Origin: Sphingomonas baiyangensis
GTDB lineage: Bacteria; Pseudomonadota; Alphaproteobacteria; Sphingomonadales; Sphingomonadaceae
Assembly: GCF_005144715.1 (NCBI RefSeq)
Contig: NZ_SWKR01000001.1
Span: 1-64,000 of the forward strand
DNA: 64,000 bases
Direction: 5' to 3'
Below the pieces are notes generated by a model, which did not search any database, was not told the DNA's origin, and was given only the letters and a program-made list of their open reading frames with translations. This document shows positions 43,935-53,918 of the stretch, piece after piece (positions within the stretch are counted from its first letter, which is position 1; each line of letters starts with the position of its first letter). Both the position numbers and the translations under genes were made by a program.

Positions 43935-45449
43935 ATGACCGTCACCATTCGCGAAGCCGACCTGATCGAAAGCGTCGCCGACGCGCTCCAGTTCATCAGC
44001 TACTATCACCCGATGGACTATATCCGCGCGCTCGGCGAAGCGTATGAAGCCGAGCAATCGCCCGCCGCCAAGGATGCGATCGCGCAGATCCTCACCAACA
44101 GCCGGATGTGCGCCGAGGGCCACCGGCCGATCTGCCAGGATACCGGCATCGTCACGGTGTTCGTGCGCTGGGGGCAGGATTGCCGGCTCGAGAGCACGCG
44201 CTCGTTGCAGGAAGTGATCGACGAGGGCGTGCGCCGCGCCTATCTGCACCCCGAGAACAAGCTGCGCGCCTCGATCCTCGCCGACCCCGCCTTCACGCGC
44301 CGCAACACGCGCGACAACACGCCATCGGTGCTGCATGTCGAGATGGTACCCGGCGCCACCGTTTCGGTCGATGTCGCCGCCAAGGGCGGCGGCAGCGAGA
44401 ACAAGTCGAAGTTCAAGATGATGAATCCCAGCGACAATATTGTCGACTGGGTGCTCGAGATGATCCCGCAAATGGGCGCCGGCTGGTGCCCGCCGGGCCT
44501 GCTCGGCATCGGCATCGGCGGCACTGCCGAAAAGGCGATGCTGCTCGCCAAGCAGTCGCTGATGGGCGCGATCGACATGGGGCAGCTGAAGGCGCGCGGC
44601 CCGCGCGACGATATCGAGGCGCTGAGGATCGAACTGTTCGACAAGGTCAACGCGCTCGGCATCGGCGCACAGGGCCTGGGTGGGCTCTCGACGATCCTCG
44701 ACGTCAAGATCCTCGACTGGCCGACGCACGCCGCCTCCAAGCCCGTCGCGATGATCCCCAATTGCGCCGCCACCCGCCACGCCCACTTCACGCTTCGTGG
44801 AGAGGGGCCGGTCTATCTCGAAGCGCCGAGGCTCGACGAGTGGCCCGACGTGAACTGGACGCCCGACAAGGCCGCGATCCGCGTCGATCTCGACACGCTG
44901 ACGCCGGAAGTGGTGCAGAGCTGGAAGCATGGCGACCGGTTGCTGCTCTCGGGCAAGATGCTCACCGGCCGCGACGCCGCGCACAAGCGCATCGCCGACA
45001 TGCTGGCAAAGGGCGAGCAGCTGCCTGTCGAGTTCGCCGGCCGCGTCATCTATTATGTCGGCCCCGTCGATCCGGTGGGCGAGGAAGTCGTCGGCCCCGC
45101 CGGCCCCACCACCGCCACGCGCATGGACAAGTTCACGCGCATGATGCTCGAACAGGGGCTGCTCGCGATGGTCGGCAAGGCCGAACGCGGCCCCGCCGCG
45201 GTCGAGGCGATCCGCGATCACCAAAGCGCCTATCTGATGGCGGTGGGCGGTGCGGCCTATCTGGTCGCGCGCGCGATCAAGGGCTCCAAGGTCGTCGGCT
45301 TCGCCGATCTCGGCATGGAAGCGATCTACGAGTTCGAAGTCGCCGACTTCCCCGTCACCGTCGCGGTCGATGCCGCGGGCGAGAATGTCCACCACCTCGC
45401 CCCGCTCGTCTGGCGCGAGAAGATCGCCGCGATGGCCGAGCCCGCCTGA
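43935..45449 (+). CDS. fumA: Fumarate hydratase, class I (Fe-S)
   Basis: 504 residues, the single-chain class I fumarase length. N-terminal HRPICQDTGIVTVFV carries the first cluster Cys; GAGWCPPGLLGIGIGGTAEKAM and MIPNCAATRHAHF provide further parts of the 4Fe-4S site; the C-terminal beta domain has GPTTATRMDKF and KGSKVVGFADLGMEAIYEFE. It interconverts fumarate and malate in the TCA cycle and is oxygen-labile. The ATG 43935 is used; no long in-frame N-terminal extension is conserved. A class II fumarase is at 55183-56574. Confidence 0.95.
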   Translation: MTVTIREADLIESVADALQFISYYHPMDYIRALGEAYEAEQSPAAKDAIAQILTNSRMCAEGHRPICQDTGIVTVFVRWGQDCRLESTRSLQEVIDEGVRRAYLHPENKLRASILADPAFTRRNTRDNTPSVLHVEMVPGATVSVDVAAKGGGSENKSKFKMMNPSDNIVDWVLEMIPQMGAGWCPPGLLGIGIGGTAEKAMLLAKQSLMGAIDMGQLKARGPRDDIEALRIELFDKVNALGIGAQGLGGLSTILDVKILDWPTHAASKPVAMIPNCAATRHAHFTLRGEGPVYLEAPRLDEWPDVNWTPDKAAIRVDLDTLTPEVVQSWKHGDRLLLSGKMLTGRDAAHKRIADMLAKGEQLPVEFAGRVIYYVGPVDPVGEEVVGPAGPTTATRMDKFTRMMLEQGLLAMVGKAERGPAAVEAIRDHQSAYLMAVGGAAYLVARAIKGSKVVGFADLGMEAIYEFEVADFPVTVAVDAAGENVHHLAPLVWREKIAAMAEPA

Positions 45450-45451
45450 CG

Positions 45452-46066
45452 ATGGAGGCCATCGCGTTTCACGATGCCGAAGCTGCGGCACGCGAGGCGT
45501 TATGGTGGATTTACGAGGAAGCGCTGCCCGCCAGCGAACGCAAGACGCGCGATGCGCTCGCCGCGATCGGCGACGATCCCGAATATAGCTTCACGCTGTT
45601 CTGCGCCGACGGCGCAGTCGCCGGCTTTTCGATCCTGTTCCTTCCGATCGACGCCCAGTTCGCGGTGCTCGAATATCTCGCCGTCGATGCCGGCCGCCGA
45701 TCACGGGGCATGGGTGCATCGATCATGCAGGCGGTAATCGACCAGACAGGCGACCGCACGCTGCTGATCGAGATCGATCGCGACGGTAGCGAACAGGCGA
45801 TGCGCCGCCGCCGCTTCTACGAGCGCTCGGGATGCATGGTGCTTGACGGTGTGCGCTATCGCATGCCGCGAATCGGCGCTGAGGCACCTCCCGAAATGGC
45901 GTTGCTTGCGCGTTTGGCCGATGACCATGCCACGCTATCACGCGATACGCTTCGCGATTGGATCGCCGTCATCGACACTCGCATGTACGCGCAGGCGCGC
46001 GACGACAGGCGCATCGCCGCAATGCTCGACAAGGCGCCCGCGATGTGGCGGCGCGCCGATGGCTGA
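45452..46066 (+). CDS. GNAT-fold acetyltransferase
   Basis: 204 residues starting two bases after the fumA stop, hence translationally linked. The GNAT core shows VLEYLAVDAGRRSRGMGASI with the acetyl-CoA loop Arg-Ser-Arg-Gly-Met-Gly, then a LIEIDRDGSEQAMRRRRFYE strand-helix and a 40-residue C-terminal helical tail. The substrate is unknown. Its linkage with fumA may be accidental; no metabolic reason is evident. Confidence 0.78.
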   Translation: MEAIAFHDAEAAAREALWWIYEEALPASERKTRDALAAIGDDPEYSFTLFCADGAVAGFSILFLPIDAQFAVLEYLAVDAGRRSRGMGASIMQAVIDQTGDRTLLIEIDRDGSEQAMRRRRFYERSGCMVLDGVRYRMPRIGAEAPPEMALLARLADDHATLSRDTLRDWIAVIDTRMYAQARDDRRIAAMLDKAPAMWRRADG

Positions 46067-46168
46067 GCATCGCCGGCCGTCGCGTCGAGCGGTTCGCGCT
46101 ACCGCCCCGGGGCACAAAGCGCGGCTTCGTGAATTGATGCCGATCGGTCATCCGGAAAGTGGAGCGGC

Positions 46169-47329
46169 ATGAAGAAGGCAGCGAGGACGATCGGCTGGAC
46201 GCTGCTGTGGCTGATCGTCACCGCATGTCTTGCCGCCACCATCGTCCCTGCCTTTCTCGATCGCGTCTATTATCGCGGCCCCGTCAGCGATCATTTTGAC
46301 GGGCAGCGCTTCTTCAATCCCGATGGCGAGGATACCGTGCGCCCTCCCACCGGCGGCTCGCGCGGCGGCTTCTTCGCGCGGATGCTCACCGACGACCGGC
46401 CCGAATGGCCCGATCGCATCGACATCCAGCGCGCACGCCCGCCCGCGCGCGTCGATGGCGACCGGATGCTCGTCACCTGGATGGGCCATGCCAGCCTGCT
46501 CATCCAGACGCAGGGGCTCAACATCCTGACCGACCCGATCGTGTCGCGCACTGCCGGCCCGTTCGGCATCGGCCCGCAGCGCATCGCACCCTCGGGCATC
46601 GGCCCCAATGCGATGCCCAAGATCGACCTGATCGTCGTCAGCCACAATCACTACGATCATCTCGATCTGGCAACGCTCAAGCGCTACTGGGATCGCGACC
46701 GGCCGCGTATCGTCACGGCGCTCGGCAACGATGCGATCATGGCGCATGAAGATATCGAGGCGACCGCGCTAGACTGGGGTGGCCGCGCCAATATCCGTCC
46801 GGGCATCGACGTGGTGGTGATGCGCAATCATCACTGGTCGAGCCGCTGGTTCACCGATCGCAACCGCGCCCTGTGGTCGGCCTTCGCGATCACGCTGCCC
46901 GGCGGCAACATCTTCTTTTCAGGCGACACCGGCCTCGGTGACGGAAGCTGGGCCGACGAGGCTGCCGCCCTCGGCCCCGTCCGCTTCGCCGCGATCCCGA
47001 TCGGCGCGTTCCGGTTCGAGGAAGGGCAGATGGGCACCGGCAACCATATCGGCCCCGTCGATGCGGTCGAGGTCTATCGCCGGCTGGGCGCCGCCCGGGC
47101 GCTCGGCGTGCATTGGGGCACCTTCCGCCTGAGCTACGAAGCGCGCGACACGCCGCCGCGCCTGCTCGCCGCCGCGCTTGCGTGCACCGGCCAGACGGGG
47201 TTCGGCACGGTCGAGATCGCCGGACAGGTCGAGGTGCCCGCCTATGTGTCACCGCGCGCGATGCAGCCGATCGATCGCGAGGCGTTGCTCGCATGTCTCG
47301 ACACGCCGAAGGTGCGCGCGCTGCGCTAG
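46169..47329 (+). CDS. MBL-fold metallohydrolase (NAPE-PLD/UlaG-like)
   Basis: 386 residues. One N-terminal membrane anchor (WTLLWLIVTACLAATIVPAF) and a metallo-beta-lactamase domain: WMGHASLLIQTQGLNILTDP, HNHYDHLD (His-x-His-x-Asp-His) after IVVSH, GDTGLGDG with the bridging Asp, and GVHWGTFRLSYE with the last His. It most resembles N-acyl-phosphatidylethanolamine phospholipase D-like hydrolases. It is probably inner-membrane anchored with the enzyme in the periplasm or cytosol; orientation is not certain. GGAAAGTGGAG lies before the ATG. Confidence 0.85.
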   Translation: MKKAARTIGWTLLWLIVTACLAATIVPAFLDRVYYRGPVSDHFDGQRFFNPDGEDTVRPPTGGSRGGFFARMLTDDRPEWPDRIDIQRARPPARVDGDRMLVTWMGHASLLIQTQGLNILTDPIVSRTAGPFGIGPQRIAPSGIGPNAMPKIDLIVVSHNHYDHLDLATLKRYWDRDRPRIVTALGNDAIMAHEDIEATALDWGGRANIRPGIDVVVMRNHHWSSRWFTDRNRALWSAFAITLPGGNIFFSGDTGLGDGSWADEAAALGPVRFAAIPIGAFRFEEGQMGTGNHIGPVDAVEVYRRLGAARALGVHWGTFRLSYEARDTPPRLLAAALACTGQTGFGTVEIAGQVEVPAYVSPRAMQPIDREALLACLDTPKVRALR

Positions 47330-47352
47330 AGTCGTTTTCGGCTTCGCTGAAC

Positions 47353-47459
47353 CGGCACCGGCCCGCTCCCCCACCCGGCCACCCATGAGGATAGCCTGGC
47401 TGGGTGGCCGGGTGGGGGAGCGGGCCGGTGCCGCTCTGTTTCAGCTTTGCTGAAACAGA
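47353..47459. repeat. Perfect 33-bp inverted repeat plus 11-bp hairpin
   Basis: 47353-47385 and 47401-47433 are perfect reverse complements (33 bp, about 85 percent G+C) around a 15-nt loop. Right after it, TCTGTTTCAGC (47435-47445) pairs perfectly with GCTGAAACAGA (47449-47459) around TTT. They fill the gap between two convergent genes, so a bidirectional transcription stop is likely, though T-runs are absent. The length and perfection exceed a normal terminator and suggest a REP-like element. Confidence 0.9.
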
Positions 47460-47461
47460 CT

Positions 47462-48244
47462 TTAACGCACGCCGCGCCCGAAGGTGTAGCTGAGCGCGAT
47501 GCCGCCCGAAATCTGGTTGGCGGTGCCGAACGCGCGCGTCACCGGCGAGCGGCCGGCATCGCCCGCCAGCCGATCATATTTGGCGTAGCTGTAGATGCCC
47601 CAGCGCGGTGTCAGCTGGCGGATGAAGCCGGCCGTGAGGCCGACGGCGTTGATCCCCGCGCGTGCGTCGAACGCGGCGATGCCCGCTGCCGCCGCATCGG
47701 CCGGGGCGGCGGTGAAATAGGCGTCCTGGTAGCGATTGTCGGCCAAGGTCACGCGCGGGCCGATCGAGAACAGCCAGCGATCGGCGTTGCGCAGCACATA
47801 ATCTGCGCCCGCAACCGCGATCAGCCCCTTGTGGCCGCTCAGCCCCTTGCGCACCTCGGCGCGCAGCCGCAGCGCCGGCAGCGGCTCGTACTGGACGAAA
47901 CCGCCGAGCTCGAAGCTGAAGCCGACCTCGGGCAGCGCCACCCCCACCTCGCGCCGCGTCCGCCGCCCCTCGACGCCGATCGCGGGACCGATCGCCAGCG
48001 TCTCGCGGCGCAGCAGCGGAAAGCCGAAGCTCTCGTCGGGCGCCTCGAAGTCGAAGGCGTCGTCGCCGCGCGCACGCGACACGTCGACCAGCGGGCGCCA
48101 TGCCAGCCCGTCCGAACCCGGATAATTGGGCACGAGTTGCGGCCCGAGCGCGACGCGCGTGCGTACCGGGCGCGCATCGTCCTGCGCGACCGCCGGCACC
48201 GCCAGCGCCGCCACATACGCGCATACCAGCGATCGAAGGATCAT
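47462..48244 (-). CDS. MipA/OmpV family outer-membrane protein
   Basis: 260 residues: signal peptide MILRSLVCAYVAALAVPAVAQ, then a 12-strand-type barrel with family motifs LGPQLVPNYPGSDG, LPEVGFSFELGGFVQYE, EVRKGLSGHKGLIAVAGADY, FSIGPRVTLADNRYQDAYF and the terminal ISGGIALSYTFG. The family includes the MltA-interacting protein and V. cholerae OmpV; the function here is not known. The ATG overlaps the VOC gene stop (ATGA). Confidence 0.9.
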   Translation of the reverse strand: MILRSLVCAYVAALAVPAVAQDDARPVRTRVALGPQLVPNYPGSDGLAWRPLVDVSRARGDDAFDFEAPDESFGFPLLRRETLAIGPAIGVEGRRTRREVGVALPEVGFSFELGGFVQYEPLPALRLRAEVRKGLSGHKGLIAVAGADYVLRNADRWLFSIGPRVTLADNRYQDAYFTAAPADAAAAGIAAFDARAGINAVGLTAGFIRQLTPRWGIYSYAKYDRLAGDAGRSPVTRAFGTANQISGGIALSYTFGRGVR

Positions 48245-48636
48245 GCGCCGGGCATGGGCACGTTGAACACCGCCAGCTTGTTGCCTTCGAGGTCGCGAAA
48301 ATAGGCGGCGTAGAAGCCCATCGCCTCGGGCTCGCGCAGGCCCGGCGCGCCCTCATCGCTGCCGCCCAGTTCCATTGCCTTTGCGTGCAGCGCGTCCACC
48401 TTGTCGCGGCTGTCGACATTGATCGCCACCATGCTGCCATTGCCCGGCGCCGCGCTGCCGCCGTCATAGGGTCGCGTGAGTACGATGCCCGGCTGGTCCC
48501 AGCCGGTGCCCCACATGGTGAAGTCGTTCTCGGGCCATTCCATCAGCCGCTTGGCGCCGATGGTAGCAAGCAGCGCGTCGTAGAAGGGCAGCGTGCGCGC
48601 AGGCTCGTTCATGCCGAGCGTGACATAGCCGATCAT
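48241..48636 (-). CDS. VOC (glyoxalase/bleomycin-resistance fold) protein
   Basis: 131 residues: two beta-alpha-beta-beta-beta modules, MIGYVTLGMNEPARTLPFYD and MGFYAAYFRDLEGNKLAVFN, with the N-terminal module lacking a typical metal His and the C-terminal one having Glu (DLEGNKL). These resemble small VOC proteins often annotated as lactoylglutathione lyase-like. Substrate unknown. Second-last gene of the coupled run from the M20 amidohydrolase to MipA. Confidence 0.85.
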   Translation of the reverse strand: MIGYVTLGMNEPARTLPFYDALLATIGAKRLMEWPENDFTMWGTGWDQPGIVLTRPYDGGSAAPGNGSMVAINVDSRDKVDALHAKAMELGGSDEGAPGLREPEAMGFYAAYFRDLEGNKLAVFNVPMPGA

Positions 48637-48649
48637 CGTCTCTCTCCCG

Positions 48650-49228
48650 TCAGGTCGTGCAGTCGCCCAGCCGCTTGCCCGTGACGCGCGCCGCCATCGT
48701 CAGGCTTTCGGCCCCCGCGACATTCGTCACCTCGAGCCGGTTGTCGATATCGAAGCTGGTGGCATCGTAGCGGCCCTGCATCGTGGCGGTCATCGCCGGC
48801 TGGTCGGCCATCGCCATGCACGTCATCGCCGCGGCGATGCGCCCGTTCGCCATGTCGTATCGATCGAAGCGGCAATTGCCCCGATCGGTGCCGCTGAACA
48901 TCGTCTCGTTGGGGCGCGTGGCCTCGTCGGGCGTCATGCAGCTGGAGCTGGTGCGCACCGTGATGAGCTGCTTGCGCATCTGATCGACCATCGCGGGCGG
49001 CATCCCGGCGATCTGCGCGTCGGTTACTTGAACGCGCGTTTCCCATTCGCCGGGCGAGAAGGCGGCGGCGCCCAGGCCGCCGGCGGCCTCGGTCTGTTCG
49101 GCGACTTCGCCGACGCTCGCATTTCTGAGGCTGATCTCGCCGGTACGCGCTGCGCTCTCGGTCGTCGATTCGCCGCCACAGCCGGCGAGCGCGCCCGCCA
49201 GCAGGATCGCCCGTCCACCATGCCTCAT
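48650..49228 (-). CDS. DUF3617 lipoprotein
   Basis: 192 residues. Signal peptide with lipobox LAGALAGC (lipid-modified Cys at about 17). The body has the DUF3617 pattern: FSPGEWETRVQVTDAQIAGM, then two Cys pairs (SSSCMTPDEA, GNCRFDRYDM, AAAMTCMAM and GDC near the end). Function unknown; probably periplasmic face of a membrane. Its ATG overlaps the M20 gene stop by 4 bp and the VOC gene follows 13 bp later. Confidence 0.85.
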   Translation of the reverse strand: MRHGGRAILLAGALAGCGGESTTESAARTGEISLRNASVGEVAEQTEAAGGLGAAAFSPGEWETRVQVTDAQIAGMPPAMVDQMRKQLITVRTSSSCMTPDEATRPNETMFSGTDRGNCRFDRYDMANGRIAAAMTCMAMADQPAMTATMQGRYDATSFDIDNRLEVTNVAGAESLTMAARVTGKRLGDCTT

Positions 49229-50577
49229 TGCCCCGCTCCTTGCGTTGCCGATTGCGGTCCCATCAGGTCGAGCACGGCGGCGGTCATCGCGGTCGCGCCT
49301 GTGACGATCGCGGGCTCGGGTTCGATGCGGAACAGCGGCGAATGGTGCGAGGGCACCGGCGCGCCGCCCTTCGCCGCCGCCGCGATATCGGCGGCCGGGG
49401 TGCCGCCGACGGCGAAATAATAGCCGCGCACGCCGGTATCGGGCTGCACCAGATAGGCGAAGTCCTCCGCCCCCATGCCCTGCTGGACGAAGGGCTCGAA
49501 GCGCGCCGCGCCCAGCTCGCGCTGCAGCACGCCATTCAGCCGGCGCGCCAGATCGCCATCGTTGATCGTCGTGGGCGTGCCCTCGACCACGGTGACGACG
49601 GGCATCTTGTCCTTCGCCATGCCGTTGAGCTCGCCCACGCCGCGCGCGACGCGGCGGATGCCGTCGATCAGCCGCTTGCGCTCGGCCTCGTCGTTGGCGC
49701 GCACCGTCACCTGCAATTTCGCCATGTCGGAGATGATATTGTGCTTGAGCCCGGCATTGAACGCACCGACGGTGATGACGCCCGGTTGCAGCGGATTGCG
49801 CTCGCGGCTCACCAGCCCCTGCAACGCGATGACGAGCTGCGAGGCCATGTAGATGGGGTCGCGTCCGGCATGCGGGCTGGCACCATGCGCGCCGACGCCG
49901 GGCACCGCGATATCGACCGAATCGGACGACGAATACTGGATGCCCTCGGCCGCCGATACCTTGCCCGCCTCGAGCCCGGCGGCGACGTGGAAGGCGAGCG
50001 CATAATCGGGCTTGGGAAAGCGCGTGTAGAGCCCGTCGTCCATCATCGCCTTGGCGCCGCCCACACGCTCCTCGGCGGGCTGGACGATGAAGACCAGCGT
50101 GCCTTTCCAGCGATCACGCAGCGCCGCAAGCCGCCGTGCGCTGGCGACCATCGCGGTGATGTGCGTATCGTGCCCGCAGGCATGCATCACGGGCGCCTCG
50201 ACACCGTCGACGCCCACCTGCCGCGCCTTCGAGGCATAGGCGAGCCCCGATTTCTCCTCGACAGGCAGCCCGTCCATGTCGGCGCGCAGCAACACCACGG
50301 GGCCGTCGCCGTTCTTCAGCACGCCGACCACGCCGGTGCCGCCAACCTTCTCGGTCACCTCCATGCCCGAAATCTTGCGCAGCTCGGCGGCCATGCGCGC
50401 GGCGGTGTTTGTCTCGCGGAACGAGAGTTCGGGATTGGCGTGGAACCACTCGAACAGCGCGCGCAAGTCGCGGTCGTAATCGGCCTTTACCGCCGCGGCG
50501 TAATCGGGCTCGGCCGAAGCGGGCGCGGCCAGCCCCAGCGTCAGCGCCGCGGCAGAGGTGGCGAGCAGGCGACGCAT
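49225..50577 (-). CDS. M20-family amidohydrolase (secreted)
   Basis: 450 residues. Signal peptide MRRLLATSAAALTLGLAAPASA, then M20 peptidase/amidohydrolase motifs: LRADMDGLPVEEKSG, HACGHDTHITAMVASA (metal ligands), FIVQPAEERVGGAKAMMDDG, LAFHVAAGLEAG, the dimerisation insertion GVGAHGASPHAGRDP, and C-terminal MGAEDFAYLVQ plus a final His (PSHHSP). Hydrolyses N-acyl amino acids or similar amides in the periplasm. First gene of a four-gene coupled run. Confidence 0.92.
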   Translation of the reverse strand: MRRLLATSAAALTLGLAAPASAEPDYAAAVKADYDRDLRALFEWFHANPELSFRETNTAARMAAELRKISGMEVTEKVGGTGVVGVLKNGDGPVVLLRADMDGLPVEEKSGLAYASKARQVGVDGVEAPVMHACGHDTHITAMVASARRLAALRDRWKGTLVFIVQPAEERVGGAKAMMDDGLYTRFPKPDYALAFHVAAGLEAGKVSAAEGIQYSSSDSVDIAVPGVGAHGASPHAGRDPIYMASQLVIALQGLVSRERNPLQPGVITVGAFNAGLKHNIISDMAKLQVTVRANDEAERKRLIDGIRRVARGVGELNGMAKDKMPVVTVVEGTPTTINDGDLARRLNGVLQRELGAARFEPFVQQGMGAEDFAYLVQPDTGVRGYYFAVGGTPAADIAAAAKGGAPVPSHHSPLFRIEPEPAIVTGATAMTAAVLDLMGPQSATQGAGQ

Positions 50578-50632
50578 GATGATTCCCCCCGGCTGTGATG
50601 TGCCCGGGAGAGTATCGCATCGCCTGCCGAGA

Positions 50633-51457
50633 TCAATCGACGAAGGCGCGCTCGATCACGAAATCGCCGGGATTGGCGTTCGATCCCTCGGTGAAGCCCT
50701 GTGCTTCGAGCCGGGCTGCGAAATCGCGGATCATGCCCATGCTGCCGCACAGCATCACGCGGTCGGTCGCGGGATCGAAGCCGCGCTCGCCGGTCAGCGG
50801 CGGCGCGAACAGCCGGTCGTCGTCGACCAGATCGGGAATGCGCCCCCTGGTGTGGAAATCCTCGCGCGTCACCGTCGGCACGTAGTGGAACTGGAGCAGC
50901 GCCTGATCGCCCACCAGCGGATCGTCGGCGAACTTGGCGCTCATCTCGTCATGCCAGGCAAGGTCGGCAACGCGGCGCACGCCGTGCACGATGACGATCT
51001 GGCCGAACCGCTCATAGGCATCGGGATCGCGCGCGATCGACAGGAAGGGCGCCAGGCCGGTGCCCGTCGAGAGCAGGAACAGCCGCCGCCCCGGCGTCAG
51101 CGCGTCGAGCACCAGCGTGCCCGTGGGCTTGCGGCCCATATAGAGCTGGTCGCCCGGCTCAATCGTCTGGAGGCGCTGCGTCAGCGGCCCGTCCTCGACC
51201 TTGATCGACAGGAACTCGATCTCGTCGGACCAGGCGGGGCTGGCGACCGAATAGGCGCGCATCACGGGCTTGGCACCCTCGCCCACACCCGGCAGCCCGA
51301 TCATCACGAACTCGCCCGAGCGGAAGCGGAAGCTCGCCGGCCGCTCGACCGCGAAGCTGAACAGATGCTCGTTCCAGTGCCGGACCCACTTTACCGCGAC
51401 GGTCGAGAACGCGGGATTGTCGGGGATCACGCGCTCGGTGCGCGTCATCAGGTTCAT
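50633..51457 (-). CDS. fpr: Ferredoxin--NADP+ reductase
   Basis: 274 residues with FAD-binding FRSGEFVMIGLP and MRAYSVASPAWSDEIEFLSIKVEDG (Arg-x-Tyr-Ser), NADP-binding LLSTGTGLAPFLSIARDP and GSMGMIRD, and the C-terminal GDFVIERAFVD. Bacterial-type (subclass I) FNR. The ATG 51457 is preceded by GGAG at a good distance (GGAGATACCGC). It moves electrons between NADPH and ferredoxin/flavodoxin in the cytosol. It is divergent from uvrB across a 223-bp gap that contains no recognisable site. Confidence 0.93.
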   Translation of the reverse strand: MNLMTRTERVIPDNPAFSTVAVKWVRHWNEHLFSFAVERPASFRFRSGEFVMIGLPGVGEGAKPVMRAYSVASPAWSDEIEFLSIKVEDGPLTQRLQTIEPGDQLYMGRKPTGTLVLDALTPGRRLFLLSTGTGLAPFLSIARDPDAYERFGQIVIVHGVRRVADLAWHDEMSAKFADDPLVGDQALLQFHYVPTVTREDFHTRGRIPDLVDDDRLFAPPLTGERGFDPATDRVMLCGSMGMIRDFAARLEAQGFTEGSNANPGDFVIERAFVD

Positions 51458-51680
51458 GCGGTATCTCCGGGCTTGCAGAAGCGCACGCGCGCGTGGCGTG
51501 CGAGGATGGCGGCTGATATGGGAGGCAAGGCGCGGTGCACAAGCCGGTTTGGCATTGCGCCGGCGATAGCGGGGCTTGGCACGCGGTACTCCATGTTGCG
51601 AGCGGGTCGCAATAAAGCGTTGCTGTCGCAGGTCAATCCCCGCGTTGCCGCATCGCCGCCGCCTCCCCATATCCGGCGCG

Positions 51681-53870
51681 ATGGCGATCCAGATCCGCAC
51701 CAACCTGGCCGAACCCGAAACCGGGCAGAGCTTCGTCCCCCACCGCCCCGCCCGCCCGCCTAAGGCCGAAGGCGGCCGGCCGTTCAGGCTGGTCAGCGAC
51801 TATGCGCCCGCCGGCGACCAGCCCGCCGCGATCGCCGAACTGGTCGAGGCCGCGCGCGGCGGCGAGCGCGATCAGGTGCTGCTCGGCGTCACCGGATCGG
51901 GCAAGACCTTCACCATGGCCAAGGTGGTCGAGGCGTTGCAGCGCCCCGCGCTGGTGCTCGCGCCCAACAAGATCCTCGCCGCGCAGCTCTATGGCGAATT
52001 CAAGTCGTTCTTCCCCGAGAACGCCGTCGAATATTTCGTCAGCTATTACGACTATTACCAGCCCGAGGCCTATGTCCCGCGCTCGGACACGTACATCGAG
52101 AAGGAAAGCTCGGTGAACGAGGCGATCGACCGGATGCGCCATTCGGCCACGCGCAGCCTGCTCGAACGCGACGACGTGCTCATCGTCGCGTCGGTATCGT
52201 GCCTGTACGGCATCGGCTCGGTCGAAACCTATTCGGCGATGATCTTCGACCTGAAAAAGGGCGAGACGCACGACCAGCGCGAGATCGTGCGCAAGCTGGT
52301 GGCGCTGCAATACAAGCGCAACGACGCCGCCTTCCAGCGCGGCGCCTTCCGCGTGCGCGGCGACAGCCTTGAGGTGTTTCCCTCGCATTACGAGGACACC
52401 GCCTGGCGCATCAGCTTCTTCGGCGACGAAATCGAGGAGATCACCGAGTTCGATCCGCTGACCGGATCGAAAGTGGCGAGCCTCAACAGCATCCGCATCT
52501 ACGCCAACAGCCATTATGTGACGCCCGGCCCCACGCTCAAGCAGGCGACGCACGCGATCCGCCACGAGCTTGAGGAACGGCTCAAGGAATTGCAGGCCGA
52601 GGGCCGGCTGCTCGAAGCGCAGCGGCTCGAGCAGCGCACCAATTTCGACCTCGAGATGATCGCCGCCACGGGTTCGTGCGCGGGCATCGAGAATTACAGC
52701 CGCTTCCTCACCGGCCGCCTGCCCGGCGAGCCGCCGCCGACCCTTTTCGAATATCTGCCCGAGAATGCGCTGCTGTTCGTCGATGAGAGCCACCAGACGA
52801 TCGGCCAGATCAACGGCATGGCGCGCGGCGACCATCGCCGCAAGATCACGCTTGCCGAATATGGCTTCCGCCTGCCTTCGTGCATCGACAACCGACCGCT
52901 AAGGTTCAACGAGTGGGACGCGATGCGCCCGCAGACCACCTATGTCTCGGCGACGCCCGGCGGGTGGGAGATGGAGCGCACCGGCGGCGTGTTCGTCGAG
53001 CAGGTCATCCGCCCGACGGGCCTCATCGACCCGCCGGTCGAGATCAAGCCCGTCGAGGAGCAGGTGCAGGACCTGATCGTCGAGGCGAAGAAGACGACCG
53101 AGCTGGGCTATCGCACGCTGGTGACGACGCTCACCAAGCGCATGGCCGAAGACCTGACCGAGTATATGCACGAGGCCGGCATCAAGGTGCGCTACATGCA
53201 TTCGGACGTCGAGACGCTCGAACGCATCGAGCTGATCCGCGACCTGCGCATGGGGGTGTACGACGTGCTGGTGGGCATCAACCTGCTGCGCGAGGGGCTC
53301 GACATTCCCGAATGCGGGCTTGTCGCGATCCTCGATGCCGACAAGGAAGGCTTTCTGCGCTCCGAGACCTCGCTGATCCAGACGATCGGCCGCGCGGCGC
53401 GCAACGTCGAGGGTCGCGTGATCCTCTATGCCGATCGCATGACGGGCAGCATGGAACGCGCGCTCAACGAGACCAACCGCCGCCGCGAGAAGCAGGAAGC
53501 GTACAACGCCGAACACGGCATCACCCCCACCACGATCAAGCGCAACATCGGCGACATCATCGCGCACGTCGCGTCGAAGGATCAGGTGACGGTCGAGATC
53601 GACGCCGATCGCCCGCACATGGTCGGCCACAATCTGCGCGCCTATATCGAGGAGCTTGAAAAGAAGATGCGCAAGGCCGCCGCCGACCTCGAATTCGAGG
53701 AAGCCGGCCGCCTGCGCGACGAAATCCGCAGCCTTGAAGCCGAGGAACTCGGCCTGCCCGACCATGAGCGCAAGGCCCCGGTCATGGGTCGCAGCAACGA
53801 AGGCAAGCCGGGCACGCGCAAGGATCGCTTCGGCAAGACGCGGCGCAAATGGGGTGGCGCACGGGGGTAG
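51681..53870 (+). CDS. uvrB: UvrABC excision nuclease subunit B
   Basis: 729 residues. Helicase motif [15 protein letters not shown], the DNA-wedging hairpin [13 protein letters not shown], motif II VDESHQT, helicase C-terminal motif [17 protein letters not shown], and the UvrC-binding coiled UVR motif near 655-690 ([20 protein letters not shown]). Acts in nucleotide excision repair. The ATG 51681 has no strong Shine-Dalgarno. The stop lies 48 bp from the convergent gmk gene; a short GC-rich hairpin in between may stop both. Confidence 0.97.
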   Translation: MAIQIRTNLAEPETGQSFVPHRPARPPKAEGGRPFRLVSDYAPAGDQPAAIAELVEAARGGERDQVLLGVTGSGKTFTMAKVVEALQRPALVLAPNKILAAQLYGEFKSFFPENAVEYFVSYYDYYQPEAYVPRSDTYIEKESSVNEAIDRMRHSATRSLLERDDVLIVASVSCLYGIGSVETYSAMIFDLKKGETHDQREIVRKLVALQYKRNDAAFQRGAFRVRGDSLEVFPSHYEDTAWRISFFGDEIEEITEFDPLTGSKVASLNSIRIYANSHYVTPGPTLKQATHAIRHELEERLKELQAEGRLLEAQRLEQRTNFDLEMIAATGSCAGIENYSRFLTGRLPGEPPPTLFEYLPENALLFVDESHQTIGQINGMARGDHRRKITLAEYGFRLPSCIDNRPLRFNEWDAMRPQTTYVSATPGGWEMERTGGVFVEQVIRPTGLIDPPVEIKPVEEQVQDLIVEAKKTTELGYRTLVTTLTKRMAEDLTEYMHEAGIKVRYMHSDVETLERIELIRDLRMGVYDVLVGINLLREGLDIPECGLVAILDADKEGFLRSETSLIQTIGRAARNVEGRVILYADRMTGSMERALNETNRRREKQEAYNAEHGITPTTIKRNIGDIIAHVASKDQVTVEIDADRPHMVGHNLRAYIEELEKKMRKAAADLEFEEAGRLRDEIRSLEAEELGLPDHERKAPVMGRSNEGKPGTRKDRFGKTRRKWGGARG

Positions 53871-53918
53871 GTGGGCGACGAGCTCGATCGCATCACGCCG
53901 CGCGCCGCCTGACGGCGA

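Noticed and set aside
51458..51680. Search for a LexA box before uvrB
   Set aside because: No GTTC-N7-GTTC or similar repeat was seen in the 223-bp gap.
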